Shown here: positions 20,324 through 33,149 of the stretch, piece after piece
How positions within the stretch are numbered: the first letter of the stretch is position 1
How the letters are laid out: every line of letters begins with the position of its first letter
Origin: Sabethes cyaneus
Lineage: Eukaryota; Arthropoda; Insecta; Diptera; Culicidae
Length of the DNA stretch: 64,000 nt
Assembly: GCF_943734655.1 (NCBI RefSeq)
Contig: NC_071353.1
Span: 81,312,409-81,376,408 of the forward strand
Reading direction: 5' to 3'
Notes under the pieces: generated by a model
What the model was told of the DNA's origin: nothing
Database searches by the model: none
The model's input: only the letters and a program-made list of their open reading frames with translations
Program-made: the position numbers and the translations under genes

Positions 20324-20813
20324 GTTGCCATGTTCGCCTCAAATACAGCACATGAGTGAGGCTCTTGCAAGCCAGTGATAGTATTAACAAAAGTGGGGAT
20401 GTTGCCTACATTGCATACATTGACATTGTTAGCAGTTAAGTATTCAAGTAGGCACTCACCCCTGTTATTTACATCCGTGCTACCTCAAATCGTGTGGTAG
20501 GCATTGGCATCGCAACCGATTAGGAACGGCACGTTGATGGCCCTGTAGTACCACACGAGAGCGGCAACCTCAGATGGCTGTATGTCGTCCTTGTCACTCG
20601 GGAAGTATGCGGACGCCACGACCAGGTCCTGATTCCCCGTAGTTGGTACTTCCAATTTGACAGCGACGATATCGCACTGAATGAATTCTGTAGTGGGAGA
20701 AAATTGGAAACCCAAGGTGGATGAATGCAGCTGTTAGCTGCTGGTTTACGAACCTTCGACCAAGGACACTGGAAGCACCCTTCGCATAATGAACGTTCGC
20801 TTGCACGCAGCAA
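20324..20813 (-). pseudogene. LOA-type endonuclease fragment (left arm)
   Basis: Same broken APE-like domain as 13926-14405, with FLIGCDANAYHTI followed by the same premature TGA. Sharing that stop shows that all copies of segment X descend from an already dead element. Confidence 0.7.
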
Positions 20814-20980
20814 AGGCTGCCCTATATTACTGGTTTGCCGTCTTTGGTAGAGTTGTTAGACTCAGAACTTGACGGACGGCTGCTAGTGGCGTGAACGTCT
20901 TCTTGATTTGCCGGCTTTCCTGGCGCAGTGTCCCCTAATCGGCAGTTGGCCGCTCCAGGGCCAACCTGTCGCATACGAGC

Positions 20981-21310
20981 CTAGCCGAACATATAGTTCA
21001 GCATGAAGCCCTGCTTGAAAATCAGGCTAGCAGACAGAGGGTCTATCTCCAACGTAAGTTCAATGGTGTTCCCTGTCACACTGCGACGAAGTACTCGCCA
21101 CGTTTGTGTAGAGAAGCCGTCGTTCTGATTTTGGAGCAAACAGAGGATCCTCTCGCTTGAGGTATCCACACTGCTCAAAAAATACCCCATGAACACAAGG
21201 GACCTCGGAAGGTCCTTCATGATGTATGTTCGTAGCAGCGCTTTATCCCATAGCTTGAGGGATGGTACCGTAGTCTCCATCCATCTTACTGTTTCCACGT
21301 CGGCACACAC
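20981..21310 (-). pseudogene. DUF4780-like ORF1 fragment (left arm)
   Basis: Identical in layout to 13429-13758, with LPRSLVFMGYF instead of LPRSLMFIGYF and PLSAS instead of PLPAS. The frame is open over 109 codons only. Confidence 0.6.
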
Positions 21311-22396
21311 CAGCAGGTAGCCGTTCGTGAGCTGACAACTCTTGAACTTTAGCCGTATGGCTGGAGAATCCTATTCCGCAATGCAGTTCAGGATTTCGTT
21401 GTGAATAGCCGTAAGCTGATCCTCAGCAAGTATAGTGAATGGGTAATCACCTGCCGTGATTGCGATGTTGGAGGCATCTACCATCTCTCTACACGAAACA
21501 CTATGAAGTTTGGGCGCAGACGACCTTTCATTTTTGCGCAATCTAGGTGGTTTAGTACTAGTGCCCTATGCGCTGGTGTTAGATGACAACAGTCATAAGG
21601 GCCAGTTTCCTGGACTCTTCCGATGTGTATCCCTTGCTGAGATACAGCTTGTGCCGCCTTTTCAATGCACTGGAGAGCCGCTTGAGACCAACACGAGACG
21701 ACGTTGGTGACCCATCGTCTGGTCACGTCTCCGGATCGGGGAGATTAGCCGCTAGACTTTCCACACTCTCTTTTGGCGATCAGCGAAGAGATTGAAAATC
21801 CTCCATACAGCGAGTCACTGTCGAGGTTGAAGATGTCCTCTAGCTCTTCCTCCTTCGTTCGACTAATTGCGCGCGATTCCGTCCTCTGATTCCATTGGTT
21901 CTGGCTTTAGAAGGCAGCCGGTGCCTAGAAGTGAATTTTTTATTTTGTTCTCCATACAGTTGAGGAGAAAGAAAAGTCCGCGACATCAGAGCTCCTCATG
22001 ATGCGGTAAGGGCAGAATACTGTGGAGAGCGCCCTGGTACTCCACAGGCTCCGTTTGCGGTTGAGTATTTGTAGAATCCTCCTCGCACCATTTATCCCTC
22101 GGCATGGGTCGCATGACACCTTGCACCTTGGTTTTATCCATTCACGTTTTGCGTTATAGCCTTGGATAACAGGTATAAAAACCATCCTCCTTTTAGGGGC
22201 TTTGGGCCCTCTGCTCTGGATGCTAGTATTTTTAGATTCATTCGAACCTGTTCCTATCGAGATCCGTCATTTGCAGGTGGAGAGTTTATACTGAGCATTC
22301 GCATGAGTGTCTCTTTACCTGTCTGCATACGACCCTAAATTCGACCAAGTCCTACCGGCCGGTAGCAACAGAAATTCGTGAACGTAGGTGAATGTG

Positions 22397-22592
22397 CAAC
22401 CGCCCACTTAGCTTCGAGGTACGATGCTGGTCTAACAAGCCAGTCGTCGTATGTTCGAATCTCGGCTAGGCGGTGCTTGATAGAGTCTGTAGGATCGTTA
22501 CACTTGCCCCGTAATTTTCCTGTACTCTAAACAGTCTTTCGATAAAGAAGGGTAATGTCTAATGACGGTTTAAGCCCACGTCTTTGCTTTTT
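22397..22592 (+). mobile_element. tRNA-derived SINE, undivided copy
   Basis: A 196-bp element flanked by AGGTGAATGTG at 22386-22396 and 22593-22603. The head has CTTAGCTTCGAGGTACGATG (A-box region), CTGGTCTAACAAGCCAG and GTTCGAATCTCGG (B box, about 22453-22465). The body ends in GCCCACGTCTTTGCTTTTT. It has inserted in the RTE 3' fragment that continues on both sides. Polymerase III promoter boxes fit a SINE of Feilai type. Confidence 0.8.
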
Positions 22593-22603
22593 AGGTGAAT
22601 GTG

Positions 22604-22853
22604 CATCGGACACACCTTGAGGAAAGGAGCGATCGAGATCTGCAGAAAAGCAGTCGACTGGAATTCGCATGGATAGATTAGAAAAGGTCCAGAAGCTCAT
22701 GGCGACGCAGCTTAACCGATGACATTCGGGCTGTAGACGAGAACCTGTCCTGACCACAGGTAAAAGCTATGGCGGGTAACCGTCGGCAGTGGAAATCACG
22801 TAATTCATCTCTTTTTTCGGCCGGACCGGCGTACATGGTCACATGAGTAAGCA
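22604..22853 (+). pseudogene. RTE-1 3' fragment (left arm)
   Basis: The plus strand reads as the last codons of RTE-1 RT (GHTLRKGA-like to the tail CACATGAGTAAGCAAG). It is continuous with about 22340-22385 before the SINE. 5'-truncated and frameshifted. Confidence 0.75.
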
Positions 22854-23390
22854 AGTTCTTTTCTATGAATCTAAAAAATTTTCTATTTCGTTCGGGGTAT
22901 ATTAGGCCGTATGAATAAAACAGTTTACTTTGCTTTTCCCGTTTAAATCGTATGGAAGCATTTGCTCTAACTCTTTTATTCATACGGCCTATTGAGTCCT
23001 TTGCGAGTATGTTGAGGAGAGCGGTTTGCCTCTTCCTAGAATTTTCTTGCAAGGCATAAGAGCATCAAGGAGATCGTCAGAGACATCTTCATCAGTTGGC
23101 AAAAAGGTACAGATATTTTTGTAAGTCAATTACTCAGCTTTCGTGTGGTTTTCTGTTTACCAGCACTGGGAGCAAAAGAGTGCTTTGAGGAAATGCTCAA
23201 TATTTTCCTCGCACTGTTTGTACGTGGGACATACCAAAATCGTGTGGAATTCTCTTGTAATAAGTATACTACTTCTCCGCATTTGCTGTAGCATGCTTTA
23301 CTGTAACAGTAGGCGGCTGTATAATCCGAGCATTTACAGTTTTGGCAGTTCATAACCCGCGATACGAACAAACATACAACATACATCTTT

Positions 23391-23460
23391 TGGCCTTGTA
23401 GCCGTAAGGTTACCGAGTCTGCCTTGCCAAGCGAGTGGTCTTGGGTTAGAATCAAGCCAT
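23391..23460 (+). repeat. tRNA-like SINE-type sequence (left arm)
   Basis: Left-arm counterpart of 5180-5241, with TAGCCGTAAGG and GGTTAGAATCA as degenerate A and B boxes. Confidence 0.4.
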
Positions 23461-23755
23461 TCGATGTTAAGTGACTTTGGCATGGGTTTATTCTCAGGGT
23501 CCTCTACATCCTTCCTACTGTATTATGCATTTACTAACAATGACAGCCTCTTGCCAGGGCAAGTTATAAGAATGATACTTGTTCGAGGTGCGAATGAAGC
23601 CTGTTGTCCAAGGACAAATTATAGCTAGTCTCCACACTTCCTGACTCTAAAGCTAGATTGGTTGAGAAGTAGGGCGAAGCGTAGAAGGAAAAAAGGGGGT
23701 GAAAAACACCGACACTTTAACCTTCCGTTACTCACGCCAACTTTTGTAACACGGA

Positions 23756-24676
23756 TACTCGCGCGTTGTATTTTGTACAACACTTTTTATCTCGGAATAT
23801 CTCGGAGTCCTGGCTATATAGAAAACTACTATCTTCAGCAAAGTTAATCAGTAGCCCAATACCGTTCCTTTGGGGGATAATATTTTATAAGTTTGTCACC
23901 AGACGGCGCTCAAATGCGCTGTAAATTGTACATCCTACAATTGCAGCCATATACAGGTTGTTGCATTAGGAAAGATCATTTTATCATTCCTAAATGATGT
24001 AATATTCTACTGAATAGATTTTTTTCTAGTAGTTATCATGGTTTCTTAGATGTTTTTCACATAATACGTAGCATGATATCATTTCTGCTGTTGGCAGCTT
24101 ACAAAGTAGGGCTGAAGGGGTGTTTTGATTCGCTTGGGCAGGAATGTTTAGAAAGTTTTTTGCACAGTAATAATACATGGTGATTATTTAAAAGTGAAAA
24201 TTTGAAACTTCCGTTCATCTGCCTAGCATTTTTGGTTCACTAAAACATTTTCTGAAAGCAAGACCTTGCTAATAAACAGATTCCGTAGATACTACACATT
24301 CAGAAAGCTGACCCATACACTAGCGCCGAGCAGTAACGAAATTGCGAACTTTTGCGCACCTTCGGAATGATCATTAGCTACTGAATAATTTTGCTGCATA
24401 CAGAAACTATTTTCCCTTATGAAGAAACGAGAGAAAATTCCAGTAGAGACCATTTGCGGTAGCCCTCACACGTCACTTGCATCGTTTCTGCGATTTCGGT
24501 TTATGCTGATCTAGTTTTCTGAATATTTAAAGCATTAATGTATTGAATAATTATGTCATTCTGTTCACAATAAGTTTATTGAAGAATACACATTGGTTTG
24601 ACATCGATCTGTTACTCTGAAACAAAATGGCATTCAAAAATCTACAAGTGTTGTACAAAATACAACAGCGCGAGTA
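23756..24676. mobile_element. MITE with TACTCGCGC termini and TTGTACAA subterminal palindrome
   Basis: Left end TACTCGCGCGTTGTATTTTG then TACAACACT; right end AGTGTTGTACAAAATACAAC then AGCGCGAGTAA. The ~28-bp inverted repeats enclose about 860 bp without a credible ORF. Each terminus can itself fold (GTTGTA...TACAAC). Mirror copies are at 28328-29248 and 34523-35443; copy A keeps only the right third. Confidence 0.75.
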
Positions 24677-25397
24677 AAGGCCCGCGCAAAATAAGTACTT
24701 TATGGTAGCGGTTGCGTAGATTTGACAGATTATCTGTCATTGTCTGTCGATTGATTGCAATTGCTAAAAATTCAGCACCTTTGCCATTGTTGCCTACAAC
24801 AATTTGCCATTCTGATTTTTATTCCATATATTTTCAAGTGAATTTGAGCCGGCTCTGCGGTAGACAGTCTCGACTTTCCTTTAGTATTCTTCAACCTTCA
24901 ACTTTACCCCTGTTCGCCGACTCATTTAGAATGCATGCAATATGTCGCGTTAATTTACGCGGATAGTGCCATCGATGATTGCTTAAACGAGAAAGCTAGA
25001 AGATGATTACATTCAATTTTACTATTTATTCTAAAACCATTGTCACAGCTGCGCTTATTTCGGATACTATCCGGCTGTTCTTCAGTGTCCACACTGAAAC
25101 TGTTGGCGCAGAAGCCACATTAGTGGAACTATTGCCACTTAAAAATATCTTTCGAATAATGGTTGTTATATGAGAAGGAATAGACATTTTGCTAAGGTAG
25201 CAAGAGTGTTTCTTAGTTACGCCGCTTATACCTCTTGCGCGCCTTATAAAGTCAAATTGTGTGTAGCTGCGCCCTTCTGGTATTTGGCGACTACCTAGTT
25301 CTTTTTTAGATGACACCACTGACCACAACTATTGCATCAACTACCCTATCAAGTCTTGGTAATTTATTTTACTTTTATGTTTATCTTTAATCATTTC
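24677..25397. other. Unassigned inner part of the arm
   Basis: Contains a 100-codon minus-strand frame (25026-25328) repeated in the other arms because the DNA is duplicated, not because of evident selection. I recognise no domain in it. The word GGCGACTACCTAGTTC matches part of 4306-4325. Confidence 0.4.
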
Positions 25398-25445
25398 TGC
25401 ACGTAACTAAAATTAAATCAAACTAAATGAACTAAACGTAACTAA

Positions 25446-26048
25446 ATGACAAATTCATTGTGCAATTTCTTAGTAGACTCTGTAGCAAATATCTCCGCAA
25501 TTAAGTCGGACAAAATTAATGAAACCCAAATAATAAATCCCAATAATAAAATTCAACTAACAGGTATTACAAATCAGACAACAGAAACTTTGGCGTTAAC
25601 CACAACTGAATTAAATTTTGGAAACGAACTAGTAACAAACCATTCATTTCATATTGTAGACAGCAATTTCCCAATTATGACAGATGGCATTTTAGGGAGA
25701 GATTTCCTAGCATCCCATAAATGTATCATAGATTACGAATGTTGGTTATTAAATTTAACCATAAACAATGTTGAGGTATCACTACCAATAGAAGACACTC
25801 TTAATGAAAACTATATAGTACCACCGCGATGTGAAATTATAAAACAAATTCACAACCTTCAATTACAGGAGGATATGGTAATAACTTCACAAGAAATAAC
25901 TCCAGGAGTATTCTTTGGAAGCGCTATCATATCTCCAAATAACACTTATGTAAAAAATTTAAATACTACAGACCAAAGTGAAAATATACCACTTAAGGTC
26001 TTCAATATTAATTTAAAATTAGAGCCTGTTGCGAACGCCCCTCGTTAG
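25446..26048 (+). pseudogene. Ty3/gypsy aspartic protease fragment (copy P1)
   Basis: A 200-codon frame, the N-terminal part of gypsy pol. Residues 8-20 (FLVDSVANISAIK) stand where retropepsins have FLxDTGAxxSxI, and residues 81-88 (GILGRDFL) match the C-terminal retropepsin signature. The active-site triplet reads D-S-V instead of D-S/T-G, so the protease is probably inactive. The frame ends shortly after PLKVFNINLKLEPV, where the gypsy sequence is interrupted. The matching downstream pol sequence resumes at 47617. There is no gag and no recognisable LTR upstream. Copies are at 26956-27558, 33150-33753 and 42746-43348. Confidence 0.8.
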
Positions 26049-26296
26049 TGAGCGCACCTCCAAAATAGATCCATCCTCTAGTAGCGTCAGACTGACAGAT
26101 GATCGAGCTTTCCAAAGGACAATGAAGTACACGAGTTGAATAGAAAGCATTCAGGCCGATAAGAACGTGTTTAGGCATCATTTATATATTGAAATTATTA
26201 GTATTTCCTTGTTAAACCATAAATTTCTATCGATACGCAGTGTAACTCATTTTCTTTAGTTTATATAATTATTATTGGTAAGCGACTCAAGAAGTG

Positions 26297-26705
<409 letters not shown>

Positions 26706-26955
26706 AACACTTCTTGAGTCGCTTACCAATAATAATTATATAAACTAAAGAAAATGAGTTACACTGCGTATCGATAGAAATTTATGGTTTAACAAGGAAA
26801 TACTAATAATTTCAATATATAAATGATGCCTAAACACGTTCTTATCGGCCTGAATGCTTTCTATTCAACTCGTGTACTTCATTGTCCTTTGGAAAGCTCG
26901 ATCATCTGTCAGTCTGACGCTACTAGAGGATGGATCTATTTTGGAGGTGCGCTCA

Positions 26956-27558
26956 CTAACGAGGGGCGTTCGCAACAGGCTCTAATTTTAAATTAATATT
27001 GAAGACCTTAAGTGGTATATTTTCACTTTGGTCTGTAGTATTTAAATTTTTTACATAAGTGTTATTTGGAGATATGATAGCGCTTCCAAAGAATACTCCT
27101 GGAGTTATTTCTTGTGAAGTTATTACCATATCCTCCTGTAATTGAAGGTTGTGAATTTGTTTTATAATTTCACATCGCGGTGGTACTATATAGTTTTCAT
27201 TAAGAGTGTCTTCTATTGGTAGTGATACCTCAACATTGTTTATGGTTAAATTTAATAACCAACATTCGTAATCTATGATACATTTATGGGATGCTAGGAA
27301 ATCTCTCCCTAAAATGCCATCTGTCATAATTGGGAAATTGCTGTCTACAATATGAAATGAATGGTTTGTTACTAGTTCGTTTCCAAAATTTAATTCAGTT
27401 GTGGTTAACGCCAAAGTTTCTGTTGTCTGATTTGTAATACCTGTTAGTTGAATTTTATTATTGGGATTTATTATTTGGGTTTCATTAATTTTGTCCGACT
27501 TAATTGCGGAGATATTTGCTACAGAGTCTACTAAGAAATTGCACAATGAATTTGTCAT
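26956..27558 (-). pseudogene. Ty3/gypsy protease fragment (copy P2)
   Basis: Encodes the same 200 residues as 25446-26048 with no difference at the protein level, including the D-S-V active-site change. Confidence 0.8.
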
Positions 27559-28327
27559 TTAGTTACGTTTAGTTCATTTAGTTTGATTTAATTTTAGTTA
27601 CGTGCAGAAATGATTAAAGATAAACATAAAAGTAAAATAAATTACCAAGACTTGATAGGGTAGTTGATGCAATAGTTGTGGTCAGTGGTGTCATCTAAAA
27701 AAGAACTAGGTAGTCGCCAAATACCAGAAGGGCGCAGCTACACACAATTTGACTTTATAAGGCGCGCAAGAGGTATAAGCGGCGTAACTAAGAAACACTC
27801 TTGCTACCTTAGCAAAATGTCTATTCCTTCTCATATAACAACCATTATTCGAAAGATATTTTTAAGTGGCAATAGTTCCACTAATGTGGCTTCTGCGCCA
27901 ACAGTTTCAGTGTGGACACTGAAGAACAGCCGGATAGTATCCGAAATAAGCGCAGCTGTGACAATGGTTTTAGAATAAATAGTAAAATTGAATGTAATCA
28001 TCTTCTAGCTTTCTCGTTTAAGCAATCATCGATGGCACTATTCGCGTAAATTAACGCGACATATTGCATGCATTCTAAATGAGTCGGCGAACAGGGGTAA
28101 AGTTGAAGGTTGAAGAATACTAAAGGAAAGTCGAGACTGTCTACCGCAGAGCCGGCTCAAATTCACTTGAAAATATATGGAATAAAAATCAGAATGGCAA
28201 ATTGTTGTAGGCAACAATGGCAAAGGTGCTGAATTTTTAGCAATTGCAATCAATCGACAGACAATGACAGATAATCTGTCAAATCTACGCAACCGCTACC
28301 ATAAAGTACTTATTTTGCGCGGGCCTT

Positions 28328-29248
28328 TACTCGCGCTGTTGTATTTTGTACAACACTTGTAGATTTTTGAATGCCATTTTGTTTCAGAGTAACAGATCGA
28401 TGTCAAACCAATGTGTATTCTTCAATAAACTTATTGTGAACAGAATGACATAATTATTCAATACATTAATGCTTTAAATATTCAGAAAACTAGATCAGCA
28501 TAAACCGAAATCGCAGAAACGATGCAAGTGACGTGTGAGGGCTACCGCAAATGGTCTCTACTGGAATTTTCTCTCGTTTCTTCATAAGGGAAAATAGTTT
28601 CTGTATGCAGCAAAATTATTCAGTAGCTAATGATCATTCCGAAGGTGCGCAAAAGTTCGCAATTTCGTTACTGCTCGGCGCTAGTGTATGGGTCAGCTTT
28701 CTGAATGTGTAGTATCTACGGAATCTGTTTATTAGCAAGGTCTTGCTTTCAGAAAATGTTTTAGTGAACCAAAAATGCTAGGCAGATGAACGGAAGTTTC
28801 AAATTTTCACTTTTAAATAATCACCATGTATTATTACTGTGCAAAAAACTTTCAAAACATTCCTGCCCAAGCGAATCAAAACACCCCTTCAGCCCTACTT
28901 TGTAAGCTGCCAACAGCAGAAATGATATCATGCTACGTATTATGTGAAAAACATCTAAGAAACCATGATAACTACTAGAAAAAAATCTATTCAGTAGAAT
29001 ATTACATCATTTAGGAATGATAAAATGATCTTTCCTAATGCAACAACCTGTATATGGCTGCAATTGTAGGATGTACAATTTACAGCGCATTTGAGCGCCG
29101 TCTGGTGACAAACTTATAAAATATTATCCCCCAAAGGAACGGTATTGGGCTACTGATTAACTTTGCTGAAGATAGTAGTTTTCTATATAGCCAGGACTCC
29201 GAGATATTCCGAGATAAAAAGTGTTGTACAAAATACAACGCGCGAGTA
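28328..29248. mobile_element. TACTCGCGC-terminus MITE (gap-side copy)
   Basis: Reverse-complement copy of 23756-24676 with the same terminal inverted repeats. Confidence 0.7.
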
Positions 29249-30411
29249 TCCGTGTTACAAAAGTTGGCGTGAGTAACGGAAGGTTAAAGTGTCGGTGTTT
29301 TTCACCCCCTTTTTTCCTTCTACGCTTCGCCCTACTTCTCAACCAATCTAGCTTTAGAGTCAGGAAGTGTGGAGACTAGCTATAATTTGTCCTTGGACAA
29401 CAGGCTTCATTCGCACCTCGAACAAGTATCATTCTTATAACTTGCCCTGGCAAGAGGCTGTCATTGTTAGTAAATGCATAATACAGTAGGAAGGATGTAG
29501 AGGACCCTGAGAATAAACCCATGCCAAAGTCACTTAACATCGAATGGCTTGATTCTAACCCAAGACCACTCGCTTGGCAAGGCAGACTCGGTAACCTTAC
29601 GGCTACAAGGCCAAAAGATGTATGTTGTATGTTTGTTCGTATCGCGGGTTATGAACTGCCAAAACTGTAAATGCTCGGATTATACAGCCGCCTACTGTTA
29701 CAGTAAGGCATGCTACAGCAAATGCGGAGAAGTAGTATACTTATTACAAGAGAATTCCACACGATTTTGGTATGTCCCACGTACAAACAGTGCGAGGAAA
29801 ATATTGAGCATTTCCTCAAAGCACTCTTTTGCTCCCAGTGCTGGTAAACAGAAAACCACACGAAAGCTGAGTAATTGACTTACAAAAACATCTGTACCTT
29901 TTTGCCAACTGATGAAGATGTCTCTGACGATCTCCTTGATGCTCTTATGCCTTGCAAGAAAATTCTAGGAAGAGGCAAACCGCTCTCCTCAACATACTCG
30001 CAAAGGACTCAATAGGCCGTATGAATAAAAGAGTTAGAGCAAATGCTTCCATACGATTTAAACGGGAAAAGCAAAGTAAACTGTTTTATTCATACGGCCT
30101 AATATACCCCGAACGAAATAGAAAATTTTTTAGATTCATAGAAAAGAACTTGCTTACTCATGTGACCATGTACGCCGGTCCGGCCGAAAAAAGAGATGAA
30201 TTACGTGATTTCCACTGCCGACGGTTACCCGCCATAGCTTTTACCTGTGGTCAGGACAGGTTCTCGTCTACAGCCCGAATGTCATCGGTTAAGCTGCGTC
30301 GCCATGAGCTTCTGGACCTTTTCTAATCTATTCTTGCGAATTCCTGTCGACTGCTTTTCTGCAGATCTCGATCGCTCCTTTCCTCAAGGTGTGTCCGATG
30401 CACATTCACCT

Positions 30412-30607
30412 AAAAAGCAAAGACGTGGGCTTAAACCGTCATTAGACATTACCCTTCTTTATCGAAAGACTGTTTAGAGTACAGGAAAATTACGGGGCAA
30501 GTGTAACGATCCTACAGACTCTATCAAGCACCGCCTAGCCGAGATTCGAACATACGACGACTGGCTTGTTAGACCAGCATCGTACCTCGAAGCTAAGTGG
30601 GCGGTTG
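30412..30607 (-). mobile_element. tRNA-derived SINE (gap-side copy)
   Basis: Same element and same flanking CACATTCACCT duplication (30401-30411, 30608-30618) as the left-arm copy. Confidence 0.75.
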
Positions 30608-31693
30608 CACATTCACCTACGTTCACGAATTTCTGTTGCTACCGGCCGGTAGGACTTGGTCGAATTTAGGGTCGTATGCAGACAGGTAAAGAGACACTCA
30701 TGCGAATGCTCAGTATAAACTCTCCACCTGCAAATGACGGATCTCGATAGGAACAGGTTCGAATGAATCTAAAAATACTAGCATCCAGAGCAGAGGGCCC
30801 AAAGCCCCTAAAAGGAGGATGGTTTTTATACCTGTTATCCAAGGCTATAACGCAAAACGTGAATGGATAAAACCAAGGTGCAAGGTGTCATGCGACCCAT
30901 GCCGAGGGATAAATGGTGCGAGGAGGATTCTACAAATACTCAACCGCAAACGGAGCCTGTGGAGTACCAGGGCGCTCTCCACAGTATTCTGCCCTTACCG
31001 CATCATGAGGAGCTCTGATGTCGCGGACTTTTCTTTCTCCTCAACTGTATGGAGAACAAAATAAAAAATTCACTTCTAGGCACCGGCTGCCTTCTAAAGC
31101 CAGAACCAATGGAATCAGAGGACGGAATCGCGCGCAATTAGTCGAACGAAGGAGGAAGAGCTAGAGGACATCTTCAACCTCGACAGTGACTCGCTGTATG
31201 GAGGATTTTCAATCTCTTCGCTGATCGCCAAAAGAGAGTGTGGAAAGTCTAGCGGCTAATCTCCCCGATCCGGAGACGTGACCAGACGATGGGTCACCAA
31301 CGTCGTCTCGTGTTGGTCTCAAGCGGCTCTCCAGTGCATTGAAAAGGCGGCACAAGCTGTATCTCAGCAAGGGATACACATCGGAAGAGTCCAGGAAACT
31401 GGCCCTTATGACTGTTGTCATCTAACACCAGCGCATAGGGCACTAGTACTAAACCACCTAGATTGCGCAAAAATGAAAGGTCGTCTGCGCCCAAACTTCA
31501 TAGTGTTTCGTGTAGAGAGATGGTAGATGCCTCCAACATCGCAATCACGGCAGGTGATTACCCATTCACTATACTTGCTGAGGATCAGCTTACGGCTATT
31601 CACAACGAAATCCTGAACTGCATTGCGGAATAGGATTCTCCAGCCATACGGCTAAAGTTCAAGAGTTGTCAGCTCACGAACGGCTACCTGCTG

Positions 31694-32023
31694 GTGTGTG
31701 CCGACGTGGAAACAGTAAGATGGATGGAGACTACGGTACCATCCCTCAAGCTATGGGATAAAGCGCTGCTACGAACATACATCATGAAGGACCTTCCGAG
31801 GTCCCTTGTGTTCATGGGGTATTTTTTGAGCAGTGTGGATACCTCAAGCGAGAGGATCCTCTGTTTGCTCCAAAATCAGAACGACGGCTTCTCTACACAA
31901 ACGTGGCGAGTACTTCGTCGCAGTGTGACAGGGAACACCATTGAACTTACGTTGGAGATAGACCCTCTGTCTGCTAGCCTGATTTTCAAGCAGGGCTTCA
32001 TGCTGAACTATATGTTCGGCTAG
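31694..32023 (+). pseudogene. DUF4780-like ORF1 fragment (gap-side copy)
   Basis: The same 109 codons as the left arm copy at 20981-21310, and no difference from 37889-38218. Confidence 0.6.
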
Positions 32024-32195
32024 GCTCGTATGCGACAGGTTGGCCCTGGAGCGGCCAACTGCCGATTAGGGGACACTGCGCCAGGAAAGCCGGCAAATCA
32101 AGAAGACGTTCACGCCACTAGCAGCCGTCCGTCAAGTTCTGAGTCTAACAACTCTACCAAAGACGGCAAACCAGTAATATAGGGCAGCCTTTGCT

Positions 32196-32695
32196 NNNNN
32201 NNNNNNNNNNNNNNNNNNNNNNNNNNNNNNNNNNNNNNNNNNNNNNNNNNNNNNNNNNNNNNNNNNNNNNNNNNNNNNNNNNNNNNNNNNNNNNNNNNNN
32301 NNNNNNNNNNNNNNNNNNNNNNNNNNNNNNNNNNNNNNNNNNNNNNNNNNNNNNNNNNNNNNNNNNNNNNNNNNNNNNNNNNNNNNNNNNNNNNNNNNNN
32401 NNNNNNNNNNNNNNNNNNNNNNNNNNNNNNNNNNNNNNNNNNNNNNNNNNNNNNNNNNNNNNNNNNNNNNNNNNNNNNNNNNNNNNNNNNNNNNNNNNNN
32501 NNNNNNNNNNNNNNNNNNNNNNNNNNNNNNNNNNNNNNNNNNNNNNNNNNNNNNNNNNNNNNNNNNNNNNNNNNNNNNNNNNNNNNNNNNNNNNNNNNNN
32601 NNNNNNNNNNNNNNNNNNNNNNNNNNNNNNNNNNNNNNNNNNNNNNNNNNNNNNNNNNNNNNNNNNNNNNNNNNNNNNNNNNNNNNNNNNNNNNN
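32196..32695. other. Assembly gap (500 N)
   Basis: Exactly 500 Ns, the usual placeholder for a gap of unknown size. The sequences on both sides belong to the same repeat unit. Confidence 0.98.
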
Positions 32696-32833
32696 ATTAT
32701 ATATAAGAACGTGTTTAGGCATCATTTATATATTGAAATTATTAGTATTTCCTTGTTAAACCATAAATTTCTATCTATATCCAGTAACTCATTTCTTATT
32801 TATATAATTATTATTGTATCTACTCAATAAGTG

Positions 32834-32884
<51 letters not shown>

Positions 32885-32902
32885 GTATATATATATATAT
32901 AT
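32696..32902. repeat. Low-quality palindrome apex at contig start
   Basis: A copy of the arm tip (compare 26170-26300) with several single-base losses, for example GGTAAGCGACTC reduced to GTATCTACTC, followed by an AT run broken by AATTAGTAT. The pattern of dropped bases looks like uncorrected reads at a contig end. Confidence 0.7.
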
Positions 32903-33149
32903 AACACTTCTTGAGTCGCTTACCAATAATAATTATATAAACTAAAGAAAATGAGTTACACTGCGTATCGATAGAAATTTATGGTTTAACAAGGAAATAC
33001 TAATAATTTCAATATATAAATGATGCCTAAACACGTTCTTATCGGCCTGAATGCTTTCTATTCAACTCGTGTACTTCATTGTCCTTTGGAAAGCTCGATC
33101 ATCTGTCAGTCTGACGCTACTAGAGGATGGATCTATTTGGAGGTGCGCT

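Larger units (their letters stand above)
19493..24040 (-). other. Segment X, left-arm copy
   Basis: Exactly 4548 bp and the reverse complement of 35159-39706. It lacks the Penelope/RTE and 1-kb insertions seen in copy A, and so shows the pre-insertion sites. It contains, in plus-strand order, the non-coding tail, LOA fragments, the SINE, RTE 3' fragment, small inverted repeat and tRNA-like repeat. Confidence 0.9.
26706..32195 (-). repeat. Inverted arm copy ending at the assembly gap
   Basis: Reverse complement of 20809-26298 with a constant coordinate sum of 53,004, so no indels. It is also a same-orientation copy of about 32903-38390 (offset 6195). It stops inside segment X at the N run. 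Most likely it is the same genomic DNA as 32903-38390, represented twice. Confidence 0.85.
28964..32195 (+). other. Segment X, copy cut by the gap
   Basis: Same orientation as copy A. It contains a tRNA-like repeat, RTE fragment, SINE (30412-30607) and the DUF4780-like frame (31694-32023), and ends at GGGCAGCCTTTGCT before the Ns, just upstream of the endonuclease fragment. Confidence 0.85.

Noticed and set aside
22397..22470. Functional tRNA gene
   Set aside because: A/B boxes are present, but acceptor stems do not pair, there is a target-site duplication and a SINE body; it is a SINE.
25026..25328. 100-codon minus-strand frame present in three copies
   Set aside because: Identity follows from the palindrome; no domain or codon signal supports a gene.
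32132..32725. Frames of 170-197 codons across the N gap
   Set aside because: Mostly undetermined residues; no real coding evidence.
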